A stretch of 64,000 nucleotides of DNA from assembly GCA_025655455.1 (NCBI GenBank), contig JAHXIV010000037.1, positions 240,751-304,750 of the forward strand. The letters are read 5' to 3'. Source of the stretch: a gamma proteobacterium symbiont of Taylorina sp. Its GTDB lineage: Bacteria; Pseudomonadota; Gammaproteobacteria; GRL18. Of the stretch, positions 27,508 through 35,837 are shown in pieces. A program made the position numbers and the translations under genes. The first letter of the stretch is position 1. Each line of letters begins with the position of its first letter. The notes below the pieces were generated by a model. The model worked only from the letters and a program-made list of their open reading frames with translations, did no database searches and was not told the origin of the DNA.

Positions 27508-28743
27508 TTAATTTAATATTTGTTTGTAAAGTTTTATATATTGATGAACAACAATTTTACTATCAAATACTTTAATAATTTTTTCTCTTGCTTTTTTACA
27601 TAATTCATCATATTTCTTTGTATTTAATACCCAATCAATACCATTTGCTAAATCATCCGTATTAAAAGGTTTAGCTAAATAACCAGATTTTTCATGTTCT
27701 ATAATATCTAATAATCCGCTATGAGCAAATGCAACAACGGGTGTACCACATGCCATAGACTCACTTGCAGTTTGCCCAAAAGCTTCTTGCAAGCTTGGTA
27801 CAATCATTACATCAACCGCACTATATAGTGTAACCAAGCTAATATCATCATGTAAATGACCTAAATAATGCGTTTTAAAGCCAAAGTTGTATGGTTTTTT
27901 AGGTTGACTACTGCCAAATATTATAAACTCAATATTCTGTGATTTTAATTTCCGCAGTGCTTCACTCAATTCTTTAAAACCCTTATTTACATCACTTATG
28001 GCCAGCTCTGCACCAAATAAAATAAGTTTTTTTTCTTTTGGAAAACCCCAAAGAATCCTTGATTGTTCTTTATCGAATGGCTTGAATTGTTCAGTATTAA
28101 TAGGATTTGGAATATTTATAATTTCTTTGTTTTTTAAAAGGCTGCTTTCAGAAGCACAATTTGTAAGCCACCGACTCAATCCAATTATTCTCATGGATGG
28201 TATTTTTGAAAAAGTCTTTTGTTTTCTATTAAAAACTTTTCTACTTAAATCATTATCTTTATTGCTCCCCAAATTTTGACATGATCCGCAACTTTTTTTA
28301 TATTTGGTACATTCCCATTTTATATGACATCCTCCTGTAAATACCCAATCATCATGACAAGTCCAAACTATCGGAGCTTTTATCTTTGCAATATCTTCAA
28401 TTCTTAACATACTATCATTGATCCAATGCAGATGGACAATGTCAGGTTTTATATTATTTATTTTATTAACAATATTATTAAACGGAAACCATGGTGCACT
28501 AAATGATGTTATTGCTCTATTTTTATATAAATTTGCCGGAATACTATCTAAATAAGACCTAATATCATTTATTATTTTATGTATTCTTTTTCCTGGAGAA
28601 ATAACAGTATAATCATCACTAATTTTATTTTTCACCAGCATCTGGCTATTAATTTTTTGATCAAGTAAAGACTTATGGAGTCTATAAGCAGCTCTTGCCG
28701 CACCTCCTTTCATATCTGAGCTGTTAACTATAAGTATTTTCAT
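27508..28743 (-). CDS. GT4 family glycosyltransferase (WcaC-like)
   Basis: A 411-residue GT-B enzyme beginning MKILIVNSSDMKGGAARAAY, a pattern of colanic-acid-type WcaC/WcaL relatives. HLHWINDSMLRIEDI, WTCHDDWVFTGGCHIKWECT and cysteine pairs around KSCGSCQNLG mark a small metal-binding-like insert seen in this subgroup. The donor domain has ILFGAELAISDVNKGFKEL and VPSLQEAFGQTASESMACGT, the acidic EX7E-type motif. It probably adds a sugar to a lipid-linked oligosaccharide. It is divergent from the TylF-like gene. Confidence 0.86.
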   Translation of the reverse strand: MKILIVNSSDMKGGAARAAYRLHKSLLDQKINSQMLVKNKISDDYTVISPGKRIHKIINDIRSYLDSIPANLYKNRAITSFSAPWFPFNNIVNKINNIKPDIVHLHWINDSMLRIEDIAKIKAPIVWTCHDDWVFTGGCHIKWECTKYKKSCGSCQNLGSNKDNDLSRKVFNRKQKTFSKIPSMRIIGLSRWLTNCASESSLLKNKEIINIPNPINTEQFKPFDKEQSRILWGFPKEKKLILFGAELAISDVNKGFKELSEALRKLKSQNIEFIIFGSSQPKKPYNFGFKTHYLGHLHDDISLVTLYSAVDVMIVPSLQEAFGQTASESMACGTPVVAFAHSGLLDIIEHEKSGYLAKPFNTDDLANGIDWVLNTKKYDELCKKAREKIIKVFDSKIVVHQYIKLYKQILN

Positions 28744-28816
28744 TCAGTACTTTCTTATTCTAGTCCAATAATATTATATAATGATTTTACCAAGAAATAT
28801 TTATGAAGGAGTGCCC

Positions 28817-28837
28817 ATGAAAAGAATTAGTATATGA
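28817..28837 (+). other. Six-codon micro-ORF with strong ribosome binding site
   Basis: AAGGAG at 28806-28811 precedes an ATG at 28817 by five bases. The frame is only MKRISI before a TGA. It lies 54 bases upstream of the TylF-like methyltransferase start at 28891, which has no comparably strong site. It could be a leader peptide or the surviving start of a deleted gene. I see no attenuator hairpin, so the second explanation seems at least as likely. Confidence 0.3.
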
Positions 28838-28890
28838 GATATAATCGATAAATTCTATCCCAACAGCTTCAATTTTTCAAAAAGAAAAAA

Positions 28891-29721
28891 ATGAAAATAT
28901 TAACACAAGTAATCCAAAGAATACTCTCAAAGTTTGGATATCAGCTTATCCAGTCAGAAAAAACATCTATAGTTTATGATAACTTTACAAACCTTGTCCA
29001 AGCTTATGAACAACGCCTTAACGAATTAGACGATAGTGATATACCCACAAATAAAATACGACCTAAACTCCTGGCTCGACTATTAGGTACACCACCATCT
29101 GAAGCTTACTTTATTATACAAGCTCTAATTAAAACAAAAGATATTGATGGTGATATTTGTGAATTTGGTGTAGCGCAAGGAGAAATGTCAGCATTGATAG
29201 CTAATGAACTTTCAGCTTATAGCACTAAAACTCTTCATTTATTTGACTCATTTCAAGGTTTACCCAAGCCAACAGAAAAAGACAAGTTAAAAGATGACAT
29301 TTTTTCATTGGGCAGTATGGATGCCTATACTGGCGCAATGTCATGTCCAGAAGATATGGTTCAAAAACGTTTAAAAGCCATATCATTTCCTACAGAAGGT
29401 TATATCATTCACAAAGGTTTTATTGAACAATTAATAAATACAGACAATAACTTCCCAAAATCAGTGAGTTTTGCATATATTGATTTTGATTTTTATGAGC
29501 CTATAAAAATATCACTTGAATATCTTCATAATGTAACACCTATTGGTGCAATTATAATTGTCGATGATTATAATTTCTTCTCAACAGGCGTCAAAACAGC
29601 CGTTGATGAATGGCTTGCAGAAAAAAACCTTGCACAAACAATTTATGACTGCTATATACCCAATACATATTATGGACATTTCTGCATTTTAACAAAAAAT
29701 CAGACTGACTGCATTATCTGA
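28891..29721 (+). CDS. TylF/MycF-family O-methyltransferase
   Basis: A 276-residue protein of the macrocin O-methyltransferase family. GDICEFGVAQGEMSALIANE is the SAM-binding motif, LHLFDSFQGLPKPTEKD the second conserved block, and FAYIDFDFYEPIKISLEYL with IIVDDYNFFSTGVKTAVDEW the catalytic metal-binding region (aspartates in DFD and VDD). These enzymes methylate sugar hydroxyls. The gene stands alone on the plus strand between a GT4 gene and a region of pseudogenes. It probably O-methylates a glycan of this locus. Confidence 0.86.
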   Translation: MKILTQVIQRILSKFGYQLIQSEKTSIVYDNFTNLVQAYEQRLNELDDSDIPTNKIRPKLLARLLGTPPSEAYFIIQALIKTKDIDGDICEFGVAQGEMSALIANELSAYSTKTLHLFDSFQGLPKPTEKDKLKDDIFSLGSMDAYTGAMSCPEDMVQKRLKAISFPTEGYIIHKGFIEQLINTDNNFPKSVSFAYIDFDFYEPIKISLEYLHNVTPIGAIIIVDDYNFFSTGVKTAVDEWLAEKNLAQTIYDCYIPNTYYGHFCILTKNQTDCII

Positions 29722-29764
29722 ACCACTATATTAAATAATTGGTAACAGCTAGTACCCAAACACA

Positions 29765-30019
29765 TTAATTCTGACATATTAGTTTCTCATATGCCCGATT
29801 TAATTTCGTTCTAGCCGCATCCACATTAAACATCCAGTTAATGCTTGCCTTCCGTTGGTTGCGACTCTTTTCCCAATCCGCCAATTCACTAATAAGAAAA
29901 TCCCTGTCACCCATTCTGCGATCCAGGCACTGCTGATTCATACTGCCAATTTCTATTTCAACCATATTTAACCAACTGGCATGTTTGAGTGTGCGGCGAA
30001 TTTCAAGGTATTTGTCGCC
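29765..30019 (-). pseudogene. IS630-family transposase C-terminal remnant
   Basis: The minus-strand frame reads KYLEIRRTLKHASWLN, then MVEIEIGSMNQQCLDRR, ELADWEKSRNQRKASINW and ARTKLNRAY. This is the recognisable tail of IS630-type DDE transposases (HxSWLNxxEIE, with the final catalytic Glu, then NxxxxxIxWxF...A+xKL). The rest of the transposase and both element ends are missing. The same frame upstream of a TAA at 30034-30032 continues with an unrelated-looking segment (NRWSGEIRNWDRIDKVYLNL) that I cannot assign. The remnant is inactive. Confidence 0.75.
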
Positions 30020-30135
30020 TAAAAGTTTAAATTATGCCACCTTGTTCTCTTTAATATCCTCAACAGTCTTTTCAAGATTAAGATAGACTTTATCAATTCT
30101 ATCCCAATTTCTAATTTCTCCTGACCAGCGATTAT

Positions 30136-30722
30136 GGTAGAATTGAATTTGGCTCAAGATCTCTTGGACAGCGAATTATTATCGGAGATGCACTCAGTAG
30201 AAAAAAACACTCCATGATGACTTTGAAAATAAAATATCGTGGAAACTTTCACTCCTTTGCTCCTTCTGTATTAATTGAGAAAGCTAACGAATGGTTTGAG
30301 CTAGACACTGATAGCCCTTATATGTTACTGGTTTCCGAGATAAAAAAAGTAAAAGATTAAGTCTTACAGAAGATCTGAAAAATTATTTGGTATTGAAAAT
30401 CTGAATGTTACACGCAGTAAAATTCCAGCGGTTACACATGTGGATTATTTTGCCCAAGTACAAACAGTTCATAAAGAAACCAACTCTCGTTACCATAAGC
30501 TTATTAGTAAACTTGAAGAAAAAACAGGTTGTTTGATTCTCGTTAATACATCATTTAATGTCCGTGGTGAACCAATTGTTTGTACTTGAGAAGACAGTTA
30601 TCATTGTTTTATGAGAACAGAAATTGATGCGTTGGTGATTGATGATTTTATAATTTACAAACAGGGACAACCTAAATTTTAATGATGTGGGGAAATGGGA
30701 AGAAGACTTTGAATTAGATTAA
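30136..30722 (+). pseudogene. Broken carbamoyltransferase (NodU/CmcH family) C-terminal half
   Basis: Three reading frames together give GRIEFGSRSLGQRIIIGDAL, LKIKYRGNFHSFAPSVLIEK and FELDTDSPYMLLVSEI, then after a frameshift near 30360 KIPAVTHVDYFAQVQTVHKE, KTGCLILVNTSFNVRGEPIV followed by an in-frame TGA, and DSYHCFMRTEIDALVIDDFI. A last frame ends WEEDFELD at 30722. This order matches the C-terminal YrdC-like/TobZ-type carbamoyltransferase domain. The N-terminal half is absent. The locus once could carbamoylate a sugar or other hydroxyl; it cannot now. Confidence 0.85.
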
Positions 30723-30824
30723 ATTCAAACTGATTCCTTTTAAGAAAGCAATAGGTTAAACTTTGAGAACATAATAACTCCTATTTTTTTATACACATGA
30801 CCTTAATAATTTAGTTAATAGACC

Positions 30825-31844
30825 ATGAATTACATTGTAAAAATTTTGTCAATTAATCTTGGCATCCTGACCTTTCTATTATTTTTCGCTTTTATTACTG
30901 CTCAAATTTACCATTCAATTAAGCATAGGAATCAGGTCAATTATTATTCCTACGATAAACAACTTGGATGGGTCATCACACCAAAAAAAAAGATACAGAA
31001 ATTTGCTTCCGACAAGACTGGAAGACAATATAAAATAAATATCACTACAAATGAGCATGGCTTCAGAGCATGGGGAAATATAGATTCAAAAAAAAAGAAA
31101 ATACTTTTCATTGGAGACTCATTTACTGCCGATCCCAATATGTCAGATGCTGACTCATACTTTGGAGTCGTCGCTAAAGGATTGCCTGTAGAGGTGTTTG
31201 CTACAGGTGGTGGTGGATATGGTACCCTTCAAGAACTTTTACTATTGCAAAAATTCATCAAAGTAATACACCCAGATTTTGTTGTTTTACAGTTTCATCC
31301 CAATGATTATATTAATAATTCTCTTGCGCTTGAAGAAAATTTTATAGTCCGAAATCAGAAAAATTTAAGACCTTATTTTCACGCGGGTAGCATTATACAA
31401 AGACAAGGTATTGCATCAATATATAGACTTCTCTATCATTACTCATCTATATTTCGTCTCCTTGATATTCATTTACAACAATATCAATACGAAAAATATA
31501 AAGGATACTATTCCAGAGAGTTTGTGGGTAGCCTGATGCATAAGAAGCTCATGAATGAGTCATACGAAATCACGAGGAATCTTCTAGAAAAATTTGTCAG
31601 CGAGGTTAAATCTGTTGGTGCTAAAGGATTAATCTTCAGCTGTAGAGAAAACAAAAACAAGTGGATAGAGTTATCAAATTCAGTTGGTCTAAAACCATTG
31701 CCCGATGTAGCAATGGCAGTTCGAAATGCGGAATCTTCTGGAATCTCAGTTCGAGCTGCTGACGGTGCGCATTGGAATGATTTAGGACACCAGATAGCAG
31801 GAAAAGTACTGACAAAAGCTTTAGCTTCGATTTTGTTACAATAA
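30825..31844 (+). CDS. SGNH/GDSL hydrolase-like membrane-anchored protein
   Basis: A 339-residue protein with one N-terminal hydrophobic helix (residues 5-28), so the rest is probably periplasmic. ILFIGDSFTAD places the nucleophile at Ser99; FATGGGGYGT and LQFHPNDYIN supply the Gly and Asn blocks; ADGAHWNDLGH gives the Asp313/His316 pair. All four SGNH blocks are present. Relatives remove or transfer acetyl groups on polysaccharides, as AlgX/AlgJ-type proteins do. It converges with the end of the large exporter operon 38 bases away. Confidence 0.82.
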   Translation: MNYIVKILSINLGILTFLLFFAFITAQIYHSIKHRNQVNYYSYDKQLGWVITPKKKIQKFASDKTGRQYKINITTNEHGFRAWGNIDSKKKKILFIGDSFTADPNMSDADSYFGVVAKGLPVEVFATGGGGYGTLQELLLLQKFIKVIHPDFVVLQFHPNDYINNSLALEENFIVRNQKNLRPYFHAGSIIQRQGIASIYRLLYHYSSIFRLLDIHLQQYQYEKYKGYYSREFVGSLMHKKLMNESYEITRNLLEKFVSEVKSVGAKGLIFSCRENKNKWIELSNSVGLKPLPDVAMAVRNAESSGISVRAADGAHWNDLGHQIAGKVLTKALASILLQ

Positions 31845-31881
31845 AAACCCATAACTGGAGTGTTCGGAAAGGTTGACCAAG

Positions 31882-32814
31882 TCATTGTGGATTTTCAATT
31901 AATAGTTTCTTCATAATTTTATATAGTTCCACAAAAATTCTGTCCTTAATTCGTACAATACGTATATGCAATGAAAACAGTATTCCAAAATGTTCACTTA
32001 ACAACTTATAATACTCTCTATTGGAGAAAGTTATTGTAGAAACACCTCCAACTCGAAAATAAGCTAATGTTTTATTTATATAACAATAAGAATAATTATT
32101 AATCATTAACAATAAAGCCAAGCTATAATCTGCATATATTTTATAGGTTTCATTAAACCCTAGTTTTAAAAGAATACTTCGTTTTACAAATAATGATGGA
32201 TGAGGAAATGGCATCTCTGTTTTATAATTTTTTAATTTAGGAGTAAAAACACTCACAACAACATCTTTTTTCAGCATATCGATGTTACCGAAAAAATAGT
32301 CACAGTTGTTCTTATTTATAGCTTGAGCAACTATTGTCAAAGTATTAAGATTATACCAATCATCTGCATTTAAAAAGGCTACATATTTTCCAGAACAAAG
32401 ACTAATCCCTTTATTCATCGCACTATATATTCCATTATCTGGCTCACTTACCCAGTAGTCTATTAGCTCTTCATACTGTTTGATAATACCAAGCGTACCA
32501 TCAATTGAACCACCATCTATAATAATATACTCTACGTTATCATAAGTTTGCTCTAAAACACTTTTTATCGTTTGTTCTAAATGTTTTTCTCCATTATATA
32601 CTACAGTTATTATACTGATTAATGGTTTATGTTCGTCTGATTTTTTAAAGAATTCTTTTGTACGGAGTCCTCCTTTTCCTTTACGGTTTATATTTTTAGG
32701 TGAATAAAGTTGAGAAGTTATTTTATCTGTTGCTTTTTGTATTAATATTGGCCGCTCTGCAGTTACCTTCCTTGTCGTACTATATTTATTATGAATAATC
32801 ATGCAGGATATCAC
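31882..32814 (-). CDS. GT2 family glycosyltransferase
   Basis: A 310-residue GT2 enzyme with a roughly 60-residue basic N-terminal extension before ISIITVVYNGEKHLEQTIKS. IIIDGGSIDGTLGII, WVSEPDNGIYSAMNKGISL and FLNADDWYNL are the donor and acidic motifs. The core strongly resembles the enzyme at 24593-25405, so the two may be paralogs or exchange copies. It is the last gene of the 17-gene operon and overlaps its upstream neighbour by four bases. It probably adds a sugar to the exported glycan. Confidence 0.86.
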   Translation of the reverse strand: MISCMIIHNKYSTTRKVTAERPILIQKATDKITSQLYSPKNINRKGKGGLRTKEFFKKSDEHKPLISIITVVYNGEKHLEQTIKSVLEQTYDNVEYIIIDGGSIDGTLGIIKQYEELIDYWVSEPDNGIYSAMNKGISLCSGKYVAFLNADDWYNLNTLTIVAQAINKNNCDYFFGNIDMLKKDVVVSVFTPKLKNYKTEMPFPHPSLFVKRSILLKLGFNETYKIYADYSLALLLMINNYSYCYINKTLAYFRVGGVSTITFSNREYYKLLSEHFGILFSLHIRIVRIKDRIFVELYKIMKKLLIENPQ

Positions 32815-33812
32815 TTTTCATTAATATTAATATTATTTTTATTCCCAATAAATGAATTATAAAGACATTCAAGTTTAATAATTAACTTTTTATGGTTTTT
32901 TATATTGATTTTTTGGATGACATAAGAAAAAAAATAATCAAACCTATCAATTAATTTATTTCTTTCTAATACAACATTTTTTTTTATTTCTTGTAAAAGG
33001 TATTTTTTATCATAACCTTGAATTAACAAAGAATGTTCATCAAAGCCATCAATGTACTTGGTAATTATTCTTTTTCTAAATGGTGTATTAAATATTTTTT
33101 TCCATTTTTCAAGAGGATTTTTATCGATGGATTTATATTCCAAGACTCCATTTGGATCTCCCATCCTTCCTTTTGTTTCTTGTTTAGCAAATGATTTTAA
33201 TACGTTCGGGTCATAATCAAGTTCTAAGTAATTAAACAATTTTATTATTATTTTTTCTGGTTCTTCTAACAATGCCTCGTATTGAATTGCATGTGATTGT
33301 TCTTTATATTTTTGAAAACTTTCACTTAGAAGACTTGGACCTTCATAAATATCTATATAATTTTCGTATAACAGATTAAAACGATTATTCCCCCATGTTG
33401 ATAAAACAGAACTATAAACATGAATTGGATTACGAAACAAAAAAATAAACTTTGCATCAGGAAATATGTTTATGATTTCTGGAATAATTAAATAATATCG
33501 CGGTGTCTTGTCCAAAAAATACACTTCATTATTTAAGCATTGTTTTTCATATAATGTTGCTGAAAATACTTTTAAGGCATTTATATAATCATTTTCTTTA
33601 TGCGGTAAATTATTAATAAAATCTTCAATCGCCATACAAGAAGTTTCTTGTGAAAATTCACTAAGAATGCCCTCTATTTTATTTGCATATAATAAGGGCA
33701 ACAAAAACCAAGATTCAGCAACGCTGGCAATTTTTTTATGACTCATCAGAATTTTCTGGAGTAGTGTAGAGCCGGAACGTGGTAGTGAAAATATAAATAT
33801 CGGAGATTTCAT
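32811..33812 (-). CDS. Sulfotransferase family protein
   Basis: A 333-residue PAPS-dependent sulfotransferase-like protein. The 5'-phosphosulfate loop is FSLPRSGSTLLQKIL (about residues 8-20) and the 3'-phosphate site is FIFLFRNPIHVYSSVLSTW, with the Arg and Ser expected. YEALLEEPEKII is a common third block. It would sulfate a hydroxyl of the sugar chain, probably in the cytosol before export. It is coupled to both neighbours by four-base overlaps. No PAPS synthesis gene lies in the window, so the donor must come from elsewhere in the genome. Confidence 0.86.
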   Translation of the reverse strand: MKSPIFIFSLPRSGSTLLQKILMSHKKIASVAESWFLLPLLYANKIEGILSEFSQETSCMAIEDFINNLPHKENDYINALKVFSATLYEKQCLNNEVYFLDKTPRYYLIIPEIINIFPDAKFIFLFRNPIHVYSSVLSTWGNNRFNLLYENYIDIYEGPSLLSESFQKYKEQSHAIQYEALLEEPEKIIIKLFNYLELDYDPNVLKSFAKQETKGRMGDPNGVLEYKSIDKNPLEKWKKIFNTPFRKRIITKYIDGFDEHSLLIQGYDKKYLLQEIKKNVVLERNKLIDRFDYFFSYVIQKINIKNHKKLIIKLECLYNSFIGNKNNININEK

Positions 33813-34744
33813 ATTACTTTGTTCTTGAATGTCTTTAGCATAGAGTAGGTTCTAGTATTTTTAATAAAGTTAACAATTTGTTTTCGTATACCTATTTTAG
33901 GAACCATTCTAAAATCATAATTAGCTTTTCTTATCTTTTCATTTACTCTAATATCATTTAAAAATTCAAAATCACTTTCTTTTTCCCATAACTTATCATG
34001 GTGAAATTTATCATTCACCCCACAATGGACACCACTGCCATCATGTCCAATATTTTGAACTAATGATTTTCGTGGGTAAATTGTATATTTATCGTAATTA
34101 AATTGATGAAACATAATATTTACATCATTGGCATCGATTTCTTTTCGAGTTTGTGCTGCAACCATTCTATATAAATCTTCGCCATACAAGTTTAAACTTC
34201 TGATATCTTTTTTTGTTAACCCTTCAAAAGCTTCTTCTGTAATTGATTTCACCTTAACATATTTATGTTTCCATATGACATTACCCCACCCACAAAACCT
34301 TCTAAGAGTAAAATAATCTTTATTATAATATTTAGGGATAGATATTGGTGGTGTATAGCCAGAAATAGAGAATATTTTTTCATCACTTTCATAAAAATTT
34401 AATGCACTATTCATAAAAGTTAAAAATCCAGGTGCTGTTATAATATCATCTTCTAAAAAGATCCCCCTCTCATAAGTATTTAAGATTTCTTCTACAGAAC
34501 CAACTGTGTTTCTGATATAGTCATTAACTTGCCTTTCTATAATGTGTATCTTTTTAAAACCTTTGATCGTATGTAAATATTTCCTTAATAATTCGACTTT
34601 TGATTCGTCACCCTGTTTGGGAGCATCTGAGAAGAAAAAAATAGTACTATCTTGTGCTAATTTGTTTTTTTGTAAAGCAGTTACGGTTTGCTTTAGGTGA
34701 TTAAGTCTTGTGTATGTTAATACAGCAATTGGTGCTAATTCCAT
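33809..34744 (-). CDS. GT-A fold glycosyltransferase (GNT-I/GT2-like)
   Basis: A 311-residue protein starting PIAVLTYTRLNHLKQTVTAL. IFFFSDAPKQGDESKVELL and GIFLEDDIITAPGFLTFMNS contain the acidic EDD motif. FSISGYTPP and FCGWGNVIWKHKY are diagnostic of a polysaccharide-cluster family related to GNT-I-like glycosyltransferases. It most likely adds one sugar in the exported glycan. It starts two bases from the stop of the FkbM gene, in tight operon order. Confidence 0.8.
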   Translation of the reverse strand: MELAPIAVLTYTRLNHLKQTVTALQKNKLAQDSTIFFFSDAPKQGDESKVELLRKYLHTIKGFKKIHIIERQVNDYIRNTVGSVEEILNTYERGIFLEDDIITAPGFLTFMNSALNFYESDEKIFSISGYTPPISIPKYYNKDYFTLRRFCGWGNVIWKHKYVKVKSITEEAFEGLTKKDIRSLNLYGEDLYRMVAAQTRKEIDANDVNIMFHQFNYDKYTIYPRKSLVQNIGHDGSGVHCGVNDKFHHDKLWEKESDFEFLNDIRVNEKIRKANYDFRMVPKIGIRKQIVNFIKNTRTYSMLKTFKNKVI

Positions 34745-34745
34745 T

Positions 34746-35825
34746 TCAATTATTTCTATCTATTGCATACAAAACTGCTTCCCAGCCTATATCAGTATAA
34801 TAATCAAAATAAAATTCATAATCAGGGTTTAAACTTTTTATATATTTAGGTATTTCTATTAAATCATCCGGTTTATGATAAACACAGATAGCAAGTTTTG
34901 GTTTAAACTTTTTTATAGTTTTTTCTGATCCTTTTAAAGCAGGTATTTCAGCCCCTTCTATATCCATTTTAATTAAGTCGACTTGTTTGATATTTTTTGT
35001 AATGACTACATCATCAATACTTATTGTTGTGATATTTTTTGAATAGACTCCCTTTGCACCTACTCTACTGGAATTTCCTTTCTCTAAATAACTTAATTCA
35101 ATATTCGACTCATTCCAGACAGGTTTATTTACTATTTCTATCTTTTCTTTAATATGGATATTATTTTCTAATTGTTTATTAATCATTTCTATATTTGATT
35201 GTATAAATTCAAATACATAAACTTTTTTTGCACCTTTTGCAGCATAATAAAGTGCAGTATCTCCAGTAGCACCTCCACAATCAAGAACAATATCATTTTC
35301 TTGGATATTAAAAATTTCCTTATATGCATACTGCTCATAAATAAAATCTATAAGAATACCAATTGGATTGTGGATGACTTTTACATCATAACCTAATGTA
35401 CCAAGATCATATAAAGATAAATCACCTATATTAGAAAATCTTCTATCCTCATCTTTTATTTTTAATTGTTCTAAGCTCTGTGATTTTAGTTTTGCATCCA
35501 ATAAATCAATATTTAATTTATATCTATTAGAATTTAGAGTATTAAAAACTATATATTCTATATATCTTTTTTTACTATATTCATCATTAAGAGATATAAA
35601 AGTTTCTTCAAATAAAGCTAAATTTTGTAAAAAATAATTATGATTATAAAATAAACTCTTAGTTTTAAATAATATTCTCGTCACAAAAAAGACAAATAAT
35701 TCATAATAAAATTTCAACCTCTGCTGCGGGGATAAATTAACTCTAAATAAACTTTTATATGATACCGGTTTTTTTTGAATTTCTTCAAAATACTTATCTA
35801 CAAAGCTTTTATAAAAATTTTCCAT
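34746..35825 (-). CDS. FkbM-family methyltransferase
   Basis: A 359-residue protein whose C-terminal 190 residues form a FkbM methyltransferase domain. DIVLDCGGATGDTALYYAAK is the SAM-binding motif, VYVFEFIQSNIEMINKQL the second block, and VDLIKMDIEGAEIPALKGSE the hallmark DIEGAE motif. The N-terminal 165 residues are lysine-rich and helical without recognisable domain. Such enzymes O-methylate sugars in many surface polysaccharide clusters. It lies between the adenylation enzyme and a glycosyltransferase, 12 bases from the former. Confidence 0.86.
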   Translation of the reverse strand: MENFYKSFVDKYFEEIQKKPVSYKSLFRVNLSPQQRLKFYYELFVFFVTRILFKTKSLFYNHNYFLQNLALFEETFISLNDEYSKKRYIEYIVFNTLNSNRYKLNIDLLDAKLKSQSLEQLKIKDEDRRFSNIGDLSLYDLGTLGYDVKVIHNPIGILIDFIYEQYAYKEIFNIQENDIVLDCGGATGDTALYYAAKGAKKVYVFEFIQSNIEMINKQLENNIHIKEKIEIVNKPVWNESNIELSYLEKGNSSRVGAKGVYSKNITTISIDDVVITKNIKQVDLIKMDIEGAEIPALKGSEKTIKKFKPKLAICVYHKPDDLIEIPKYIKSLNPDYEFYFDYYTDIGWEAVLYAIDRNN

Positions 35826-35837
35826 TTTATTCCGTCA

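Noticed and set aside
30032..30130. Protein-like minus-strand segment NRWSGEIRNWDRIDKVYLNL
   Set aside because: Too short to assign and bounded by a stop and by the carbamoyltransferase remnant; mentioned only in the IS630 entry.
31508..31885. 125-codon open frame on the minus strand
   Set aside because: It lies entirely opposite the well supported SGNH hydrolase gene and has no recognisable motif or ribosome site.
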